Assembly (NCBI RefSeq): GCF_041435335.1
Contig: NZ_CP108430.1
Location: forward strand, 248,001 to 312,000
From: Streptomyces sp. NBC_01283
Lineage (GTDB): Bacteria; Actinomycetota; Actinomycetes; Streptomycetales; Streptomycetaceae
DNA length: 64,000 nucleotides
Direction of reading: 5' to 3'
The notes beneath the pieces are model-generated. The model had not been told where the DNA came from. It made no database searches and was given only the letters and a program-made list of their open reading frames with translations. Shown piece by piece: positions 26,842 through 35,794 of this stretch; the stretch's first letter is position 1, and every line of letters starts with the position of its first letter. A program made the position numbers and the translations under genes.

Positions 26842-27361
26842 CATCCCGCCCACGGCGCTCGCCGCCGACGTCCGACTCGCCCCCGCCTACTAGGTTCACT
26901 TCGAGGGGCTAGGCCCGTACGTCACCGGCCTGTTGGCCGGGTGCACAAGCGCAGGAAGGTGACAGGCCCCTGTGTTGGTCAGGTCAGGTGCCGCTCGACC
27001 TGCTGCGGCATGCCCCACAAGACCGGCCCGCCCACAGCACGCCTGATCGACGAGACACGCACACTCGACTCCGTGGCCCACCTGTAGATCCCGCAGGAAC
27101 CGGGCATGTTCCTCACCCTGCATCAGCTCGACACGACGCTTGACCGGAACGCATCGCACGGAGTTCGCCGTTGATGCAAGGGAGCTACCGGATCAGGGGA
27201 AGGAGCTGGCCATTTTGTCAGGGGGACGAAGCGCGCGCGCAAGAAGCCAGTACGCCCCGGCGGCTCCGCCCGGCTCGTTGTCCCCTCTTCGTGACAGGAG
27301 CAGCGGCCGGTTGTCGATAGGCAGGTCGGAACGTTTTTTCGCTCTTCCATTCAGAGCAGCC
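26842..27361. other. no supported gene upstream of the lasso operon
   Basis: About 500 bp of degenerate sequence. One frame reaches into the lasso precursor gene (27140-27613) but has no ribosome site or domain. GC falls sharply after about 27300. Confidence 0.35.
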
Positions 27362-27442
27362 TTACATTATGCAGTTTTAGACCGAATCCGAAAGCAGTGC
27401 CGCGAATACCGACCGCGGTTGATTTTACATATTATGCAATTT
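27362..27442 (+). promoter_or_regulatory. AT-rich imperfect direct repeat before the lasso operon
   Basis: TTACATTATGCAGTTTT (27362-27378) and TTTACATATTATGCAATTT (27424-27442), about 63 bp apart, stand out in GC-rich DNA about 170-250 bp before the precursor start. They could be operator half-sites or a promoter region; a convincing -35/-10 pair was not found. Confidence 0.45.
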
Positions 27443-27609
27443 CCCTCGGTGCCCTTGTCATGCCATGCGGTGATGCACGTAGCTAGGTGCTGCATCCGCA
27501 TTCCCGCCCGGGTTCCAGATGAGCCTCGGGCCGGCCGGCAGCAGACCGGGACCCCCCGTGTGCTGTCGACCAGGGATGCGGACGTCAATCCTCTATCTGA
27601 GGAGCGGTC

Positions 27610-27720
27610 ATGAAGAAGGCTTACGAAGCGCCGACGCTGGTCCGGCTCGGGACGTTCCGCAAGAAGACCGGGCTGCTGCAGCGGTCCGGGAACGACCGGC
27701 TCATCCTGAGCAAGAACTGA
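27610..27720 (+). CDS. lasso peptide precursor (citrulassin-like)
   Basis: 36 residues, ATG preceded by GAGGAG at good spacing. The leader MKKAYEAPTLVRLGTFRKKTG has the YxxPxLxxxG recognition motif bound by B1/RRE and the conserved Thr at position -2. The predicted core is LLQRSGNDRLILSKN (residues 22-36, DNA 27673-27717). The Leu1 amino group would join the Asp8 side chain in an eight-residue ring, leaving tail RLILSKN. The core closely resembles citrulassin A (LLGLAGNDRLVLSKN, from memory), in which Arg9 becomes citrulline. Here Arg9 is present and position 4 is also Arg. An alternative Gly1-Asp9 ring is less likely because of the Thr -2 rule. It is first in operon A-C-B1-B2-D. Confidence 0.9.
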   Translation: MKKAYEAPTLVRLGTFRKKTGLLQRSGNDRLILSKN

Positions 27721-27746
27721 CGACGGACGGTTTCTGACCTGACGTC

Positions 27747-29585
27747 ATGACTGAACTGCACGAGAGTGCGGGGACGGGCCCCGGCGACGCGCACTTTGCG
27801 GTCTTCAACGACCGTGAGGACGCAGCCGCCGTGGCCCGCTCCTTCGCCCACGCCGGGACACGAATCCTCCAGCACGCCTCGGGCCGGCCATGGCTGGTAG
27901 GGCAATGGGACGACCAGGAGGTCGTCACCGGGTATGCCGGCAGCGCGGCGCTCGCTGTCATCGGCTGCTGCCCGATCAGTGCCGCCGAACTGGAGCGGCG
28001 CGCAGGGCGGCTGCGCCACCTCGCCGAGCTTGACGCACTGGCCCACTCCCTTCCCGGTAGCTTCCACCTCGTCGCCTCCCTCGATGGGCAACTCAGGGTT
28101 CAGGGCACCGCGTCCGGGCTGCGCCTCGTCTTCCATGCCGCCGTGGACGGCGTGCCGGTGGCCGCCACCCGCGCCGACCTGCTCGCAAACGCGCTGGGTG
28201 CCGCGCCCGACGAACAGCAGTTGGCGGTACGACTGCTGTGGCCGGTTCCCTATCCGCTGTTCGAAACGTCTCTCTGGCGTGGTGTCACCGCTGTCCCGCC
28301 ACAGGACGCGCTGATCGTCGCCGCGAACGGTCGAACCGTACGCCACTCGCAGTGGTGGGCCCCGCCGGAGCCGGTCCGTACGCTCGCCGACGGCGCACCG
28401 CTGGTCCGCGAGGCCCTCACCGCGGCCGTCGACGCCCGCACCCGCCGAGGCGGCGTGGTGAGCTGCGACCTGTCCGGCGGCCTGGACTCCACCTCCATCT
28501 GCTTCCTGGCCGACCGGTCCCCCGCCAAGGTGGTGGCCAGCACCTGGCCGGGGCGCGATCCCGCCGACACCGATCTGTACTGGGCCAAGCAGGCGACGAA
28601 GCATCTGCCGGACGTCGAGCATGTGGTCTGGGACGCGGACGCCTCCCCGCTGGTCTACGACGATCTCCTCAGCATCGACGACCTGCTCGACGAGCCCACC
28701 ATCGGTGTCATGGACCGTTCGCGGGTCCTCCATCATCTGCCCGGCATGGCGGAGCGGGGCAGCAGACTGCACCTGACCGGCATCGGGGGCGACCATGTGG
28801 CGTGGTGCTCCGAGGCGTACTACCACCGGCTGGCGCGCACACGTCCGCTGTTCGCGCTGCGACAGTTGCGCGGCTTTCGGGCGTTGTGGCAGTGGCCGCT
28901 GGGCGCCACCGTCCGGGCGCTGGCCGACTCACGGCCGTATGGGAGGTGGCTCGCCGATTCCAGCGGTCGGCTGCGCGACCCCGCCCCTGCCACGGTCGCC
29001 ACCAGCCTCGGCTGGGGCATGCCGCCCCGCCTCTTCGACTGGGTCACGCCCGACGCGCAACGGCTGGCGCAGCGAGCCCTGAGGGAGGCGGCCGCGACGG
29101 TCACGCCGCTGCACCCGGACCGTGGCCTGCACGCCGACCTGGAGGCAATCCGCTCGTGCACGCGCATCATCCGCCAGTGGGATCGCATGGCCTCCCGCGC
29201 CGGCGTGCCCATGGCCTCGCCGTTCCTCGACGACCGCGTCATCGAGACGTGCCTCGCTATCCGGCCGGACGAACGCGTCACGCCCTGGGCGTACAAGCCC
29301 GTCCTCACCACCGCGATGCGCGGCATCGTGCCCCAGACATGTCTGCGGCGCACCACCAAGGCCGCAGCCGCCATGGACGCCGCCGACGGGCTGCGTCGGC
29401 ACCGCGCCGACCTGTTGTCCCTGTGGGAGAACTCCAGGCTGGAGCAGCTGGGCCTGGTCGACGGCCGCGCGCTGCGGCGCCTCGCTCAGCGGCCCTCCGC
29501 TCCTGGGCTGCGCGACGCGATCCTCTACTCCACCATCGCCGCCGAAGTGTGGCTGCGCGGCCTCTCCCCCACCCGCACCCGCTAG
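27747..29585 (+). CDS. lasso peptide cyclase (asparagine-synthetase-like, protein C)
   Basis: 612 residues. An N-terminal glutaminase-like fold without catalytic Cys2 is followed by the Asn-synthetase ATP-pyrophosphatase domain with PP-loop SGGLDS (243-248), and later LHLTGIGGDHVAW and SPFLDDRVIETCL. The enzyme adenylates the Asp8 side chain and closes the macrolactam with the freed N-terminus of the core. It starts 26 bases after the precursor stop. Length and motif order are normal for actinobacterial lasso cyclases. Confidence 0.95.
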   Translation: MTELHESAGTGPGDAHFAVFNDREDAAAVARSFAHAGTRILQHASGRPWLVGQWDDQEVVTGYAGSAALAVIGCCPISAAELERRAGRLRHLAELDALAHSLPGSFHLVASLDGQLRVQGTASGLRLVFHAAVDGVPVAATRADLLANALGAAPDEQQLAVRLLWPVPYPLFETSLWRGVTAVPPQDALIVAANGRTVRHSQWWAPPEPVRTLADGAPLVREALTAAVDARTRRGGVVSCDLSGGLDSTSICFLADRSPAKVVASTWPGRDPADTDLYWAKQATKHLPDVEHVVWDADASPLVYDDLLSIDDLLDEPTIGVMDRSRVLHHLPGMAERGSRLHLTGIGGDHVAWCSEAYYHRLARTRPLFALRQLRGFRALWQWPLGATVRALADSRPYGRWLADSSGRLRDPAPATVATSLGWGMPPRLFDWVTPDAQRLAQRALREAAATVTPLHPDRGLHADLEAIRSCTRIIRQWDRMASRAGVPMASPFLDDRVIETCLAIRPDERVTPWAYKPVLTTAMRGIVPQTCLRRTTKAAAAMDAADGLRRHRADLLSLWENSRLEQLGLVDGRALRRLAQRPSAPGLRDAILYSTIAAEVWLRGLSPTRTR

Positions 29586-29616
29586 ATCCGCCACCGGAGA
29601 AAGGCAGTCACTCACC

Positions 29617-29871
29617 ATGGCATTGCGGTTCGGCCCCGATGTCTCCACCGCGGAGACCGATTACGGAACAGTTCTCCTGGACCAGCGCAGCGGCGACTAC
29701 TGGGAGCTCAACCCCACCGGCACCCTGGTGGTGAATACCCTCCTCGACGGTGGCGAGGAAGGGGCGGCCGTCGAAGCGCTCGTCACGGAGTTCGACATCG
29801 ACCGGGCCCGCGCGGAGCAGGACGTCACAGCTCTCGTGCGGGAACTGCGGGAGTCGGGGCTGGCCTCATGA
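29617..29871 (+). CDS. lasso peptide B1 protein (PqqD-like RiPP recognition element)
   Basis: 84 residues; ATG 29617 lies after GGAGAAAGG, and the longer open frame upstream overlaps the cyclase gene in another phase. The pattern TDYGTVLLDQRSGDYWELNP, then TLVVNTLLDGGEEGAAVEAL, is the winged-helix PqqD fold. It binds the leader through the YxxPxLxxxG motif and presents it to the B2 protease. Its stop overlaps the B2 start (ATGA). Confidence 0.93.
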   Translation: MALRFGPDVSTAETDYGTVLLDQRSGDYWELNPTGTLVVNTLLDGGEEGAAVEALVTEFDIDRARAEQDVTALVRELRESGLAS

Positions 29872-30311
29872 CGACACCGAGCGCCTTGGTGCGGCCCACA
29901 GGCGTCCCCTTCACCCGGCGGTTGGCCGCCCGCCTCGTGCTGCTTCCCGCCGTCGTCCTCTCGTTGCTGTCCCCGCGCCGGATCCGCGTGGTCCTTGGCA
30001 TCGTGCGTCGCGGAGCCGCGCCGGCCACCGCCGCGCAGGCGAAGAACGCCCGGGACGCGGTGTGCGCGATCAGCCTGCTCTGCGCCGGTCCGAAAGGCTG
30101 CCTGCCCCGCTCGCTGGCCGCCGCCCTGCTGTGCCGGCTGACGGGCAGTTGGCCCACATGGTGCACCGGGGCAAGCGTGGTGCCACCCTTCAACGCTCAC
30201 GCCTGGATCGAGGCGGAGGGACGGCCCATCGACGAAGACGTACCCGACGACTACTTCGCGCGGCTGCTCGCGGTGGGACCGACGGACACGAACCGGCCTC
30301 CCCGCCCATGA
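29868..30311 (+). CDS. lasso peptide B2 leader peptidase (transglutaminase-like)
   Basis: 147 residues. Catalytic Cys78 lies in GPKGCLPRSLAAALL and His111 in PFNAHAWIEAEGRPI, with an acidic residue at 122-124 completing the Cys-His-Asp triad of McjB-like proteases. The N-terminus has a hydrophobic helix (LAARLVLLPAVVLSLL). It should cut after the TG of the leader to free Leu1 of the core. It overlaps both neighbours by ATGA, so the four maturation genes are translationally coupled from B1 on. Confidence 0.94.
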   Translation: MTTPSALVRPTGVPFTRRLAARLVLLPAVVLSLLSPRRIRVVLGIVRRGAAPATAAQAKNARDAVCAISLLCAGPKGCLPRSLAAALLCRLTGSWPTWCTGASVVPPFNAHAWIEAEGRPIDEDVPDDYFARLLAVGPTDTNRPPRP

Positions 30312-32131
30312 CCGACCTGCAGGCAAAGACACCGCCGGACCGCTCGACACGGGCCGCGGTGGCCACCATGTACCGGCTCACCACCGGGCACCGGGCCTCC
30401 ATCGTCGTGGCCACCGTGCTCACTCTCGTGGCCTCGGTCCTTGGGCTCGCTCAGCCTCTCGTCGCCAAGCAGATCGTGGACGCGGGCGACCACGGACGGG
30501 CATTCTGGCCACTTCTGCTGCTCCTCACCGTGCTGTTCATCGTCGAGGCAGCCACCGGCGCCGTCGGCCGCTTCGTCCTGGAACGCATGGGCGAGAGAGT
30601 CGTACGCCAGCTCCGTCACGGCCTGGTCGCGCGACTGCTACGGCTGGAGATGCGGGAGTACGACCGCCACCGCACCGGCGATCTGATCTCCCGCGTGACC
30701 GCCGACACCACCCTGCTCAGGGAGGTGGTCTCCCAGGCTCTCGTCGACCTCGTCACGGGAGCCCTCGTCGCAGCCGGTGCGATTGCCTTGATGATGTGGA
30801 TCGATCCGCTGCTGCTTGTCCTGGTCGCCCTGACCGTGACGATCGCCGCCGCGGTCGTGGCCTCACTGCTGAAGGGCATCCGCGCCGCCTCCGAGCACAT
30901 GCAGAACTCCGTCGGCGCAATCGCCGCCGATCTTGAACGCGCGCTCGGCGCTCTGCCGATGGTCCGCGTCCACAGGGCCGAGGACCGCGAAGCACAGCGC
31001 GTCGGCGAGCGCATCGAATCCGCTCACGACGCGGGCGTGCGGACCGCGAAACTCGCATCGGTGATGAGCCCGGCGGTCGAGCTCGCGGTCCAGGGTTCCT
31101 TCTTGCTCGTCCTGGTCATCGGCGGCTTGCGCGTCACCGGCCACGCCAACTCCCTCGGCGACCTCGTCGCCTTCCTGCTGTACGCCTCCTACCTCGTCCT
31201 GCCGCTGTCCTCGGTCTTCCGCGCGGTGGGCCTGATCCAGCGCGGCATGGGCGCCTACCAGCGCATCGAACAGGCCCTGAACCTGCCCGCGGAGCCCGCA
31301 CACCCCGGGCGGCGGACACTACGGACGCCTCCTTGCGAGGCGGCTCGGCAAGCCGCTTCGTGCGAGGAGCCCGCTCTCGCACTGCGGGACCTCACCTTCG
31401 GCTACGACCCCGATCGCCCAGTCCTGGGCGGCGTCACCTTCTCGGTCCCCGACCGGAGCCAGACGGCTCTGGTCGGCCGGTCGGGTGCCGGAAAGAGCAC
31501 GATCTTCGCTCTGGTGGCCAGGTTCTACGAACCGGACTCCGGGGTCCTCCTCTTCGACGGGCAGCCCGCCACTGAACTGACCCGCGCGGAATGCCGCGAG
31601 CGGATCGCCGTCGTCGATCAGAACACCCATGTCGTCCACGGCACCCTGCGCGACAACATCACCTACGCCGTGCCCCACGCCGCCGAGGCCGAAGTGCGGC
31701 GCGTCATCGAACTAGCCCAGCTCGACGATGTTGTACGACGGTTGCGGGGCGGCCTGTCTGGCATGCTCAGCGACCGCGGCAACACCCTCTCGGGAGGCGA
31801 GCGCCAGCGCATCGCACTTGCCCGTGCCCTGCTCGCCCGTCCTCGACTCCTCCTGCTCGACGAGCCCACCTCCCACCTCGACGCCATCAACGAGACCGCG
31901 CTCACCACAGTGATGAAGGACGTCGCGCAGGAATGCGCCCTGCTCGTGATCGCACACCGGCTCTCCACCGTCCAGCACGCCGACCAGATCGTCGTACTCG
32001 ACCACGGCCGCGCCACCGCCGGCGCAGGCCACGAGGAACTGCTCACCAACAATCCGATCTATCGCGAACTGGCAGCCGGGCAAATGCTCCGCCCCGCCGC
32101 CGTCCGGCCTCAACCGCACACGAGACTCTGA
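30308..32131 (+). CDS. lasso peptide ABC exporter (protein D)
   Basis: 607 residues, half-size transporter with six-helix membrane domain (about 25-320) and ATPase domain. Walker A GRSGAGKS (390-397), signature LSGGE (494-498), Walker B LLLLDE (514-519), H-loop LVIAHRLSTV. The start ATG overlaps the B2 stop; the open frame further upstream is another phase. It exports the mature lasso peptide and probably gives self-protection, as known for McjD-like proteins. It ends the operon; no peptidase, isopeptidase or peptidylarginine deiminase gene follows. Confidence 0.93.
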   Translation: MTDLQAKTPPDRSTRAAVATMYRLTTGHRASIVVATVLTLVASVLGLAQPLVAKQIVDAGDHGRAFWPLLLLLTVLFIVEAATGAVGRFVLERMGERVVRQLRHGLVARLLRLEMREYDRHRTGDLISRVTADTTLLREVVSQALVDLVTGALVAAGAIALMMWIDPLLLVLVALTVTIAAAVVASLLKGIRAASEHMQNSVGAIAADLERALGALPMVRVHRAEDREAQRVGERIESAHDAGVRTAKLASVMSPAVELAVQGSFLLVLVIGGLRVTGHANSLGDLVAFLLYASYLVLPLSSVFRAVGLIQRGMGAYQRIEQALNLPAEPAHPGRRTLRTPPCEAARQAASCEEPALALRDLTFGYDPDRPVLGGVTFSVPDRSQTALVGRSGAGKSTIFALVARFYEPDSGVLLFDGQPATELTRAECRERIAVVDQNTHVVHGTLRDNITYAVPHAAEAEVRRVIELAQLDDVVRRLRGGLSGMLSDRGNTLSGGERQRIALARALLARPRLLLLDEPTSHLDAINETALTTVMKDVAQECALLVIAHRLSTVQHADQIVVLDHGRATAGAGHEELLTNNPIYRELAAGQMLRPAAVRPQPHTRL

Positions 32132-32159
32132 AAAGAGCCTTTTGTCACGGTGAGGCTGT

Positions 32160-32471
32160 TTGGTGCTCACACCCGAGACGCTCCCCGGGCCTCCCCTCGG
32201 CATCCTGCCCGACACCGCATACCCCACCACCCGCCTCACCCTCACGCACGCCCGCCCGCCGGAAGCATCCTTCTGCACACAGACGGCCTCACCGACGCCC
32301 CCGACACCGACCCCGACGACGCCCTCCACCGTCTGCACACGGCCCTGAAGGCCACCGCACAGCAGCCCCACGCCCTCGCTCTGCACCACATCACCGCCAC
32401 CCGCTTGGCCACCCTCACCCCCCCCCCACGACGACTCCGCCCTCCTCCTGGCACACCGCACCCACACATGA
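32160..32471 (+). pseudogene. PP2C/SpoIIE-type phosphatase C-terminal remnant
   Basis: Pieces in three frames: VLTPETLPGPPLGILPDTAY, then GSILLHTDGLTDAPDTDPDD (the conserved Asp-Gly block), and DDSALLLAHRTHT after a run of nine C. These are the last blocks of a PPM phosphatase domain. The N-terminal sensor and catalytic parts are missing, and the C-run frameshift would prevent translation anyway. Confidence 0.65.
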
Positions 32472-32689
32472 CTCCCCGCCCCAACTCCAGGACGTGGGCA
32501 CAACACCCGTCGCTCCCAAGTGACTCCCGCTGTTGACCCGCTCGAAGTGGTTGAAAAGATCCACGCCCGTTGCGGCTCCGCAGGTCCGTGCCGGTGAGGC
32601 TGCCCCTCCCAAGGAGTTACACCGAAACCTGATTCACGGGGCTGGGTCCGCAGCCCGCCCTGCGAGGTCCGCTCGGCTATATTCCGTCC

Positions 32690-34087
32690 GTGGACGACGA
32701 TCACGGGCAACTCCTCGCGGACAGATACCGGTTGACCGATTTGCTTGGTCAAGGCGGGATGGGCGCGGTCTGGCGTGCCTACGACGAGCAGTTGGGGCGG
32801 GACGTGGCGGTGAAAGAACTGCGCCTGCCTGAGCATCTGGGGGCCGAGGAGCGTGCCAATTGGATTGCCCGGCTGGAACGCGAGGCGCGGGCGGCCGCGC
32901 GGCTGAAGCATCCAGGCATCGTGACCGTCTACGACCGGCTTACCGGTGCGGACGGCCGGCCGTGGATCGTCATGGAGTTGGTGACCGGGGGGTCACTGGA
33001 CGACCTGCTGCACCGGCAGGGCCCGCTGTCCCCGCAGCACGTTGCCCACATCGGGCGACAGGTGGCCGCCGCGCTGAGCGCCGCGCACCTGAGGGGAATC
33101 ACCCATCGGGACATCAAGCCCGCCAACATCCTGCTTGAGGACGGGCGGGCCGTCCTGACCGACTTCGGGATCGCGGCCCTGGAGGGTGACGCCACCCTCA
33201 CGGCCACCGGCATGATCATGGGTACTCCCGCATTCATGGCCCCGGAGCAGGTACGGGGCCTTCCGGCCACCGCCGCATCCGACCTCTGGTCACTGGGGGC
33301 CACTCTCTACACCGCCGTGGAAGGACACCCGCCCTTCGCAGGGACGGCCCCGAGCGCCGTACTGGTCGCCGTCGTGACCGAGGACCCTGCCCCTGCCGTG
33401 CAGGCTGGGCCCCTCACCCCCATGCTGGAGGGCTTGCTTCGCAAGGAACCGGCCGGCCGTCTGACCATGCAACAGCTGCAGGCCCAGTTGGATCAGGTGG
33501 CCGGGGCACCGCCGCCACCCAACGCGCCGCCCGCAGCCCCGGCCCATTGGCCCACGGCCCCCGCGCAGGCCCCCGTCATACCGCCCGCAGGTCCGGCGCG
33601 TCGGCCCACGGCGCCTGCCGGAACGCCCGTAGCCGCCCGCCGCCGAATATTCCGTTGGGTCGCGTGGATCAGTGCGGCAGTGCTGGCCTCGGTGGCGTCC
33701 GCGATACTGATCCCCGATCAGGAGGATGGGGCCTATCAGGACAATCTCCGGGCAGTTGAAGCCATGGGCCATCCACCGGACTTCACCGTGAAATCCAAAG
33801 CTCGTGTCGACGGCGACCGGGCGCGAGTCGTCTACATGGGAGGACCCGTTACTGGTACGCCGAGCCTCGGCCAAAAGGGAGTGATCGGGTCATGGCTGCA
33901 GGCGGTGCCGGGCGTCTCAACGGTCGGGATGTCCGGCGTAGACGCCTCGTGCATGACCAAGGAATACGGCTGCATCTTGGCCGTCGACCTCAAAGACGGC
34001 TACACCGAGCCATCCATCCTCGACGCCCAGATCCACAAGCAGGACGGCAAGTTGGCCCTCCAGGTCACGGTTGGCCCTTTCGACTAG
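32690..34087 (+). CDS. Ser/Thr protein kinase (PknB-like), membrane-anchored
   Basis: 465 residues from GTG. Kinase motifs: P-loop LGQGGMGAVW (19-28), Lys42 in VAVKE, HRDIKPAN (139-146), DFG (158-160), APEQ and DLWSLG. A Pro/Ala linker leads to one membrane helix (about 322-342) and an extracytoplasmic domain of about 120 residues with a Cys pair (ASCMTKEYGC). There are no PASTA repeats. It probably phosphorylates cytoplasmic targets in response to an outside signal; the ligand is unknown. The stop TAG coincides with the edge of an IS5 fragment, so the original C-terminus may differ. Confidence 0.9.
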   Translation: MDDDHGQLLADRYRLTDLLGQGGMGAVWRAYDEQLGRDVAVKELRLPEHLGAEERANWIARLEREARAAARLKHPGIVTVYDRLTGADGRPWIVMELVTGGSLDDLLHRQGPLSPQHVAHIGRQVAAALSAAHLRGITHRDIKPANILLEDGRAVLTDFGIAALEGDATLTATGMIMGTPAFMAPEQVRGLPATAASDLWSLGATLYTAVEGHPPFAGTAPSAVLVAVVTEDPAPAVQAGPLTPMLEGLLRKEPAGRLTMQQLQAQLDQVAGAPPPPNAPPAAPAHWPTAPAQAPVIPPAGPARRPTAPAGTPVAARRRIFRWVAWISAAVLASVASAILIPDQEDGAYQDNLRAVEAMGHPPDFTVKSKARVDGDRARVVYMGGPVTGTPSLGQKGVIGSWLQAVPGVSTVGMSGVDASCMTKEYGCILAVDLKDGYTEPSILDAQIHKQDGKLALQVTVGPFD

Positions 34088-34425
34088 AGGGCGTCTGAGA
34101 AGCCCCGCTCAGGGCGGGCGAGTTGGTATTTCCCGTGCTGGTGGGGGCCCAGATGGCCAGGCGTCAACTCGCGTATCCGACGGATCTGTCCGATGCGGAG
34201 TGGGAAGCGCTGGCCCCGCTCGTACCGCCGCCGAAGCGCAGTGGACGGCCGCCGAAGCATCCGCGCCGGGAGATCAGCGATGCCTTCGCGTACTGGCTAC
34301 GGGCCGGCTGTGCCGGGCGACTACTCCCGCACGACTTCCCGCCTTATCAGACTGTCTACCACTACTGGCGGCAGTGGCGGATCGAGGGGCGCTGGGAGGA
34401 GATTCTGGGCGCGCTACCGCGCCGC
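34086..34425 (+). mobile_element. IS5-family element fragment (5' part)
   Basis: Starts with a diverged copy of the terminal repeat (GCGTCTGAGAAGCCCCG) and encodes MARRQLAYPTDLSDAEWEAL, RPPKHPRREISDAFAYWLRA and LLPHDFPPYQTVYHYWRQWR. Similarity ends at about 34425, with no catalytic domain and no right end. It is a related but distinct member from the copies at 3567 and 24332. The sequence to 34648 is unassigned. Confidence 0.75.
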
Positions 34426-34648
34426 CGGCTCGTCGTGCCTGGCTCGACGGTGCTTCTGATGTGTGGCTCGGTGCCGGTCTGCGACGGCCGGCTCGCCCCG
34501 GAGATGCTGTGTCCATGGGGCGAAATGGGCGCCGAGCCCGAACTGCCGGGTGTCAGGCCGAAGACGAGTTCCATCCGTCGTGAGGTCGATCGGCCCAGAG
34601 GTGTCTGCAGATGGCCCAATAAGATCTGGCGCGGTGCACTGGGATGCC

Positions 34649-35794
34649 TCAGCTGGTCAGCCCTCGTCGTGTCCCGGAGGGGGTCGTGGCGGAGATGAGG
34701 TGGTCGACGACCCCGGTAGCACTGCCACAACGTTGGTAGGCGGCTCGCTGGCGCTCCGCTCCACCGCCGTCCGCGCGAAGGCGTGACCACAGGGTGCCAA
34801 TGAGCTCGATGTCGCCCTGATCTCGTAGGGCGGGTTCCAGCCAGGACAGCAGTTGTTCGACCTGGTCGGCGGCGGGAGCGAGGCGGCCCGTACGTAGGTC
34901 GATGCTCTCGCCGGCGAGGCCGTCGCGGGCTGCGCGCCAGTATGCGGCGCGCAGCATCTCCGGCTGGGGCCGGAACGCCGGGTCTCCGAAATCGATGGCC
35001 TGGAGGGCGGTGGCGACCATCGCTCTGATGAGGCCGGCGAGCAGTACGGTCTCGCCCGCCGTGGTGGTCGCGTCGGCGAAGCGGAATTCGAGTGTGGATA
35101 CATGGTGCGAGGGCCTGATGTCCCAGTACAGGCCGCCGAGGTCCATGACCGTGCCAGTGGCGAGGAAGCCCGAGACGAGCTCTTCGAAGTGGTCGGGGGA
35201 CTCGAAGTACGGCGGGGGGCCGGCGACCGGCCACCGTCCCCAGATCGTCGTGCGCCAGCTCGCGTACCCAGTGTCGCGTCCCGCCCAGTACGGCGAGTTC
35301 GCAGCGAGGGCGACGAGGACGGGAAGCTGTGGCCGTAGGTGGTTGCTGACTTCCAGCGCGGTGGCCAGGTCGGGAACGCCGACGTGGATGTGGCAGGCGC
35401 AGGCGCTCTGCTCGTCGTCCAAGGCGCGGAACATGGCGGCGCTTCGGTCGTAGCGGGGACCGGCGGTGAGGGGAGGCGGGGCGGCCTGGCCGAGCACGGG
35501 GGTGCCGCTGGAGATGGTGCGCAGCCCTTGCCGTTCGGCGGCCCGTGCGACTGCCGCTCGCAGGGACCTGACCTGCTCGGCCAGTTGAACGAGGCTGGTG
35601 TGCGGGTCGGTGCGTACCTCGACCTGGTAGCGGGTGATTTCCGTGGTGACCCGCCCGCCGAGTTCGCATGCCGCCTCGGCCACCACTTTTTCCGCCTCCG
35701 GGCATACCTCCCGCGATACCGGATCGACCAGCAGGTACTCCTCCTCGACGCCCACCGTCAGAGGGGAGTGTCTGATTAACGGTGGATCGCCCAT
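34649..35794 (-). CDS. YbdK-type carboxylate-amine ligase, 5' end replaced by IS256
   Basis: 381 residues of the glutamate-cysteine ligase-2 family: LTVGVEEEYLLVDPVSREV, QVEVRTDPHTSL, CACHIHVGVPDLATALEVSN, STLEFRFADATTTAGETVLL. Such enzymes make gamma-glutamyl or related amide bonds with ATP; the substrate is unknown. The first 11 codons (MGDPPLIRHSP) are derived from the left end of the IS256 element, so the native start and promoter are lost. A GTG at the LTVG segment could act instead. Expression now probably depends on the IS. Confidence 0.88.
   Translation of the reverse strand: MGDPPLIRHSPLTVGVEEEYLLVDPVSREVCPEAEKVVAEAACELGGRVTTEITRYQVEVRTDPHTSLVQLAEQVRSLRAAVARAAERQGLRTISSGTPVLGQAAPPPLTAGPRYDRSAAMFRALDDEQSACACHIHVGVPDLATALEVSNHLRPQLPVLVALAANSPYWAGRDTGYASWRTTIWGRWPVAGPPPYFESPDHFEELVSGFLATGTVMDLGGLYWDIRPSHHVSTLEFRFADATTTAGETVLLAGLIRAMVATALQAIDFGDPAFRPQPEMLRAAYWRAARDGLAGESIDLRTGRLAPAADQVEQLLSWLEPALRDQGDIELIGTLWSRLRADGGGAERQRAAYQRCGSATGVVDHLISATTPSGTRRGLTS

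Noticed and set aside
27140..27613. 157-codon frame ending in the lasso precursor start (ATGA overlap)
   Set aside because: No ribosome site or domain, composition unlike a protein and it crosses the AT-rich regulatory region. The overlap looks accidental.
27610..27720. Gly21 as residue 1 of the lasso core with a nine-residue ring to Asp30
   Set aside because: Thr20 would then be at -1, while lasso leaders have Thr at -2; the citrulassin alignment also supports Leu22 as residue 1.
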